Positions 58,400-64,000 of a DNA stretch of 64,000 nucleotides are shown here, in pieces. This stretch comes from Echinarachnius parma. Its lineage: Eukaryota > Echinodermata > Echinoidea > Clypeasteroida > Echinarachniidae. The notes beneath the pieces were generated by a model. That model searched no databases. It was given only the letters and a program-made list of their open reading frames with translations, and was not told the origin of the DNA. Made by a program: the position numbers and the translations under genes. The stretch covers positions 35,001 to 99,000 of the forward strand of contig JBAMJV010010118.1 of assembly GCA_037951105.1 (NCBI GenBank). The letters are read 5' to 3'. How positions within the stretch are numbered: position 1 is the stretch's first letter; every line of letters begins with the position of its first letter.

Positions 58400-59110
58400 C
58401 GATTCCAATCGTTTGACACATAGATTAGAAAAGAAAAAAACGACATGCCTTTTCTCGACCAGTGACCACTACAGCTTCGCCATCCGACCTCAAAGTTCAA
58501 CGCTTGTGGCCAGTAGGACAAAATAAAAGTTTATTTGCGATAACTCATTCATTTTCTGAGTCGATGTTTTATAGATAATGGTTCATCATAACTCAGTTTC
58601 ATCTTACCAATACAAAGATGGTATTTTTTCCAGGAAGTTTCATTCTCCAGCATTCGAATCAAACACGGTATTTACCAAAGTTGTGGTTCCGACACCCTAT
58701 CAATTACAGATTATGCAAGCAGTCCATGAGACTATACGGATGGAGGGCACTAATGGGTTAATAGAACCCTATACACAATAATTACCACCTTTTACTAGCC
58801 AGGAATTCAAAACAAACAGCGAACAATAAACAATAACATATGATTAACGCATTATTATAATTAATGCAGCAAAGACGATTCTTTAACATAGGAGACAAAA
58901 CCGACTATGCAATCACAAGTTGTGTGTAGATGCCTGCAAGCTTCATGCCCAACGAAAGGATCTGCACACGGGCAGATTGCTAGTAATTATTAAAGTAACC
59001 ATTAAGAACATAAATGCACACGAAAGGGGTATGAAATAATTTATGCGGAAATGTGAGGAGCCGATCTTGGATGCAGAGCTTCTCGTTTGAAAATCCCCTG
59101 CACGGTTAAA
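58400..59110. other. No gene recognised
   Basis: A 67-codon frame at 58578-58781 has no recognisable motif and no repeat signature. Coding status unknown; probably chance. Confidence 0.35.
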
Positions 59111-59676
59111 TAGGCGGAGGGCCAAAGTCGAAAAGGTGGCTTCCTTAAGGACTTAGGTTGCCACATCTCCACAACAAGTTTAAACCAATTTTATTTGCAA
59201 GTATTTTTAATGAGACAAAATAATTCAGAGGTCTACCTCAGAAAAATTGTTGCAAACACCTCCAAATCCAAGATGGCGTCCAAATAAGTAACCGTTTTTA
59301 CTTGCTATAGATAATTGGCGAAATTTTCCAAACGATACCTGAAATCAGCATGACTTTGCAGTCATATTAAAGACAATAAAATTTCCTATAATCTGATACC
59401 AAACACATTTGGTTTCAGGATATGTAACACAGTCATTTTTAGCCCCAAACTCAAATTGTAGGCCTTTTCCCCCAACAATAGGAAATCATTGATTTACATA
59501 ATTCGGTATAAATCAATAATTACATTGGGAATTGAATTAATACTTTTCGGAAAACTGCCTAGTTATATTAGCAATATCCTGTGAAAATGTCAAGTGTGTA
59601 CCGTATCTGAACAAAACGTTATAATAACTGGAAGTCAGCATTTGATATCGACAATTTTGTACGATTTCGAACACTA

Positions 59677-61379
59677 TACAGGGTGCCCCAACAAATGTAA
59701 TTCTTGTTTACGGACTTTATTCAAGAAATGCTCCGAAATAATGACATAATTGTTTATTCCCGTTTTTTCTTTTATGTCGCCATCGGTTTGCAATACACGA
59801 AAATAGTGTTCCGGTAATTTCACTGCATGTATAATAAATCCATCATGCAAAGTTCACTATTCAGTGCAATATTCGAATGCGAGGTGTGTGTCCTTTACAG
59901 TTGGAACGACCATATCTGTATGATGATGTTTTTAACATGATTACGCTTGATGATACATTATTTCGGTATATTATTCGGAACACCCATAGCTGGACTACAT
60001 GCAAATTCGTTTTCAGGGTACGAAGAAAACTTTGAATAAGCTATTATGTTTATCGTAGACATGGTAGAGTAACTTTTTGTACCACCGTGTACATTTGTAA
60101 CCATAGTAACAACAACAATAGAAATACAATAAATCATATATCTGGCTACTACAAGCCGCATTATGCACACCAATTTTTGCGTAAACATAAGGGAATCAAA
60201 TCACATGTGAAGTTTTTTAAATCATTGGTGATTTGGTATATTTCTGTCCATAATCGGCTATTGTTACCATGGTTACATGAGTACAGGGTAGTGCACCAAA
60301 AATAAACAGTCGGCTTGCTGTTTAATAGCTATCTAGGCTTTTCGGTGTTGTGCATATTGGTTTAGAAATTGAGTTTGTTTTGTTTTAATATTAAGTCAGC
60401 CAATTTATATAGACCTTAATGGTCTCCGGATACATGTAATAAGATATGAAGGGCATGAAGGGTGCGTGCCTTGCGATTAAGATGGTGTTCGAATCTAGAT
60501 ACACTCTGCACATCCCGCATATTATGTACTTCAGTAAGACACTTACTCAAGATCAAGGGCGTCGATTTCTTCTCATGGTTGGGGGATGATCAGGGGGTTT
60601 GACCCAATGATGATGCGGAGCATCGTCCACGAGCCGCGAAGCGGCGAAGTCCGAGCCGCGTAGCGGCGAGGCGATTTTTGTTGGCTATTTTGCTAAGGGG
60701 GGGGGGGGTTTGACCCAATGACGATGCGGAGCATCGTCCACGAGCCCAAGGGGGGGGGGGGGGGGGGTTAAACCCATGATGGCGTTTGTCTATGCACATC
60801 ACATTTTCACTTGGCAGCCCAAGGGGGGGGGGGGGTTTAAACCCCCTAAACCCCCGTAGATCCGCGCCTGGGAGTGGGTGTGGGAGGGGGGTGTCCCCCC
60901 TCCCACGGTAGGAAGCTTTTGCATTTTGGGGCTTGAAATTGTGCAATCTGGAGCATACCTAAGGCATCAATTTCACGTTTTATAAACTTGTTTCTGAGTT
61001 ACCGTGTTATAGATAAACACAATGAATAATGAACATGATCTTGGCAATGTTTTAAAAACATCATGGGCAACCAGTATGACTCGAATTCGCAATATGCATG
61101 GCAGGCGCGTCAGTATGCAGCTGACTGGAATGCTCCATGGGGAGTGGAATTAAGTTCATTTCTAGCGCTTGATTTATGATAAATGCAGTTAAACAAATAC
61201 GAGACAGGCACGACATCTACGCGGATTACAAAATGATGGTGGAATATTCATCATATTACAGGAAATGGTGGTTTTGTTGATTTGCTCATAACTGGAATTG
61301 AAGGTGTCCCGAGATTGACACAATTATTTGGTAAACAAATCCTATAATCAAGATTACACATTTTTGAGACACCCTGTAC
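59677..61379. mobile_element. TACAGGG-type element nested in the 2.8 kb foldback
   Basis: TACAGGGTGCCCCAACAAAT at the left and TTTTTGAGACACCCTGTA at the right, close in sequence to the ends of 52005-53199. The interior holds AT-rich sequence and a G/C-run element. Confidence 0.75.
60550..60905. mobile_element. G/C-run element related to the 47467 MITE
   Basis: It carries repeated CGATGCGGAGCATCGTCCAC, GCCGCGAAGCGGCGAAGTCC, runs of G and GTTTAAACCCC, and ends with GTAGATCCGCGCCTGGG. It shares CGGCTCGGACTTCGCC words with 47640-47700. The left border is uncertain. Confidence 0.65.
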
Positions 61380-61928
61380 AGCATGAGAAATCGTGCAAAA
61401 CTACCCGTTTTGTCGATATCAAATGCTGACTTCCAAGTATAATAACTTTTTGTTCAGATACGGTACACACTTAAAATTGTTGATATAATTGGGCAGTTTT
61501 CTGAAAAATATTAATTCAACTCCTAATATAATTATTGATTTATGCCAAATTATGTAAATCAACAATTTAATATTTTTTGGAAAAAATGCCTAAAATTTGA
61601 GTTTGGGGCTCAAAATGACCGTGTTACATATCTTGAACCCCATGGTATTTGGTATCAGATTTTAGGAAATTGTATTGTCTTTAATATGACTGCAAAATCA
61701 TGCTGATTTCAGATGTTGTTTGATAAATTTCGCCAATTATCTATAGCATGTAAAAAAATGCTGCTTTTTTTACGCCATCTTGGATTTGGAGGTGTTCGCA
61801 ACAAATTTGTTGAGGTAGACCTCTGAAATATTTTGTCTCATTAAAAATACTTGCAAATGAAATCGGTTTAAACTTGTTGTGGAGATCTGGCAACCTAAAG
61901 TCACCTTTTTCGACTTTGGCCCTCCGCC

Positions 61929-62290
61929 TAAAAGGGATAGTTGAGTTTTGGTCAAACTTAATTTAGTAACCCAAACCTGCAACATTACGCTACAAACTAA
62001 TAGTTATAACTCCACCATGCTCGAAAGGTATACACAATTACAAACGACTAAGTAAAAACCCTGTTATCATAAATTTAAAAAAAATTAAAAAACCGTTACA
62101 ACTAAAGAGGGCGCTCTCTTAACACTCAATTGTTTGTATCCATTTTCCATTAAAAATTGTGCATTTGATGTTTCGTTATGATAATGATTCAATAGAGATA
62201 TCATCAACAACTATTTAAAAGCCTATTTAAATTGTCTTCAAAGTAGTCTATAAGCATTTCGTGTATTTTTCTAAAAAGTCAAAATGTCCC
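61929..62290. mobile_element. TTAA MITE copy, right end lost
   Basis: It starts AAAGGGATAGTTGAGTTTTG and continues with the reverse-family interior (ACTAATAGTTATAACTCCAC, CGAAAGGTATACACAATTAC). Its left TTAA is disrupted by the 2.8 kb foldback. Confidence 0.75.
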
Positions 62291-62547
62291 CCGGCCGGTA
62301 GACTTATGAATAAATGAGAGCATTTGAAAGTATGATTCTCATTCTACATGTTTTATTCAAGGAACTTTCAACTGGAATTAAAACCAACCAATTTAGTGTC
62401 AAGGGGCATTTCGCGAAGTACCAATACTCAAGTGTACCTTAAAGCAACTAACATGTTTAAAGGGGCCCTGCAACCCAAATGCATGTTGACCTCTGTTCAT
62501 CTGTATTAGTGTACACATTCAATATTTGTAATCGGTTTGACCCAAAT

Positions 62548-62945
62548 ATGTTTTGTATATTTTTAAACATTTTATCATTTATTTGTCTTCATGTTGCTAA
62601 GCCCCACCTCCTAAAAAACCCTCCAGAGCAAATTAACAAAAGATGAAAGTACAAAAAGAACATCCACACAAAAGCATGCCCTGCATACCTCCATGCAATA
62701 GCTTAGACAGTGCTTTTCTTCTGACATAGCAACAGCTATTGTAATTGAAGTTGTGTGAGTTGGTATTATATTCAACCGTGTGATGCTATTGTGATTAGGC
62801 TAATCACAATCTCATGGTAGCTGACCAGTGATTGACAAATGATGTCACTGCAGGTCAACAATAGAATTTGCTCTGGAGGGTTTTTTATGAGGTGGGGCTT
62901 AGCAACATGAAGACAAATAAATGATAAATTGTTTAAAAATATATG
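62548..62945. mobile_element. Foldback MITE, about 400 bp
   Basis: TATATTTTTAAACA, TTTATCATTTATTTGTCTTC, ATGTTGCTAAGCCCCACCTC and ACCCTCCAGAGCAAATT are mirrored by AATTTGCTCTGGAGGGT, GAGGTGGGGCTTAGCAACAT, GAAGACAAATAAATGATAAA and TTTAAAAATATA. Confidence 0.87.
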
Positions 62946-64000
62946 TAACAAGGGTTACAGTGAGTGTTTAGTACACTCACAGTATATTAATGTTATACTT
63001 CACTTAAAGTGTATGTTGTAATTTACAAGTATATAATATTGTACACTGTACTTGTAGGCTTAGTATATGTTGTGTTAAACTTGTTCGACTTTAGCTTTTA
63101 GGGCATTGATGTTTTGATATTGGAGGTCCATATTAAGGATTATAGCCCATATAGAGATAAAGGTGCACACACATCAAACTACCAGTAACAACCACAAGAG
63201 TCAGAGAATACAATGAAACTGTTTGTATGGGAGCAGAGATGGAGGGGATTAGGGGGCTCTATATCCCTCCAGCACAGAGATGAACAGTGCAAGGGGTTTG
63301 CATCCTCACTTTTGTGATTGCAAGCTCTAAGCCCTGTATCTCTCTGTGTCTGCTCTCTCCAGGTAAGAAAACTCCCATTTGTTTTGTACATAAGTTTAGA
63401 TTTAGGAATAAGTTCTTGGTATAGCCTTTGCATGTGATGTGTATGTTGCGTGGAGTACAAGTCGGGTAGATTGAAGTTGTAAAGTTATATTACTTGTTCA
63501 CTTCATCTTACTTGTAGTATAATTTCTTGTATTATTACTTCTTCTTCTTCTTCTACTTCTTCTTCTTCTTCTACTTCTTCTTTTCTCTCTTATTTGCTTT
63601 TACTTCTGTCTTCCATTAGTTTTCTATTTCTTTCTTTATTGGATTAGATATAATATTCGCTGTAATATAAGGCAGTTAGCTGTGTTGTGATTATGCTTGA
63701 ACTGTTGTATAAGAGCCGTGATACTTAATGAAGTGTAAACGTTTATATTAATGTAGCATAAAGCGATGCCGTTAGATTACTTTAGCGTGTTCCATTTAAT
63801 ACTTTGTTATGCTTTGATATAGGATATAAATAGATCGACCAAAGTTGATTCATAGTCATTATGTAGGCCACTCATTTTGTTAGTAATGCATTACTAAAGT
63901 ATGCAAGGTTTGAACGAACAACATGATTTATAGGACATAATGCGTGATATCATTTAATCTCGCATAGTATTAGATTATGTTTTGACTAGTTGAGTTAGTA
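62946..64000. other. No gene recognised; (TTC)n microsatellite inside
   Basis: A run of about 20 imperfect CTT/TTC triplets lies at 63537-63595. The rest is AT-rich without recognised domains. Confidence 0.5.

Larger units (their letters stand above)
59111..61930. mobile_element. Foldback element of about 2.8 kb, outer member of a nest
   Basis: TAGGCGGAGGGCCAAAGTCG and CGACTTTGGCCCTCCGCCTA are exact inverse ends. Arms of about 560 bp continue through TTGCCACATCTCCACAACAA, TACTTTTAATGAGACAAAAT-like and AAATCCAAGATGGCG. The right end abuts a TTAA MITE copy. No coding capacity. Confidence 0.9.

Noticed and set aside
63179-63460. 93-codon minus-strand frame before the (TTC)n tract
   Set aside because: No recognisable motif, no conserved start context; insufficient support.

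Overview
The window is animal nuclear DNA, AT-rich, with GC-richer exons that are mostly 200-270 bp long and mostly bounded by phase-1 introns with GT..AG sites. Tandem HYR (hyalin-repeat) domains in a membrane protein, together with I-type, RTE-type and L1/Tx1-type LINE relics and very many foldback/MITE elements, point to an invertebrate deuterostome. An echinoderm is my best guess, but this is inference; no rRNA, tRNA or mitochondrial marker confirms it.

The one host gene I can support runs on the + strand from about 7.04 kb to 46.57 kb. Reading the splice phases gives about 1,625 codons in frame from the first visible exon to the stop: 14 HYR domains (13 single-exon, one split over two exons), two SEA-type domains (each split over two exons at the same place), one EGF-like domain (two exons), a transmembrane helix followed by a Cys cluster, and a Pro/Gln/Arg-rich cytoplasmic tail ending at a TGA at 46564. 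The second SEA domain carries the GSVVV sequence at which MUC1 cleaves itself. The signal peptide and 5' end are not seen; they lie upstream or in exons I could not recognise. Beside at least six of the exons lie partial, decayed or half-length copies of that exon, so the locus records repeated gain and loss of exons.

Layout: 0-7 kb holds MITEs, two tandem repeats and a mariner-type transposase relic, with no exon recognised. 7-21.6 kb holds 13 of the 14 HYR domains and many exon relics. 21.7-31.7 kb is a roughly 9.5 kb repeat block inside one intron: a degenerate I-type LINE with RNase H, an inverted RTE-type LINE lacking its catalytic centre, a strand-asymmetric AT-rich stretch and a 1.06 kb palindrome. 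31.7-46.6 kb holds the last HYR, the SEA, EGF and membrane exons and the 3' end. 46.6-64 kb has no recognisable host gene; it is a nest of foldback elements, microsatellites and an L1/Tx1-type relic, several inserted inside one another.

All domain calls were made by eye from translated motifs. Splice junctions are predicted from consensus sites and phase continuity, not from transcripts.
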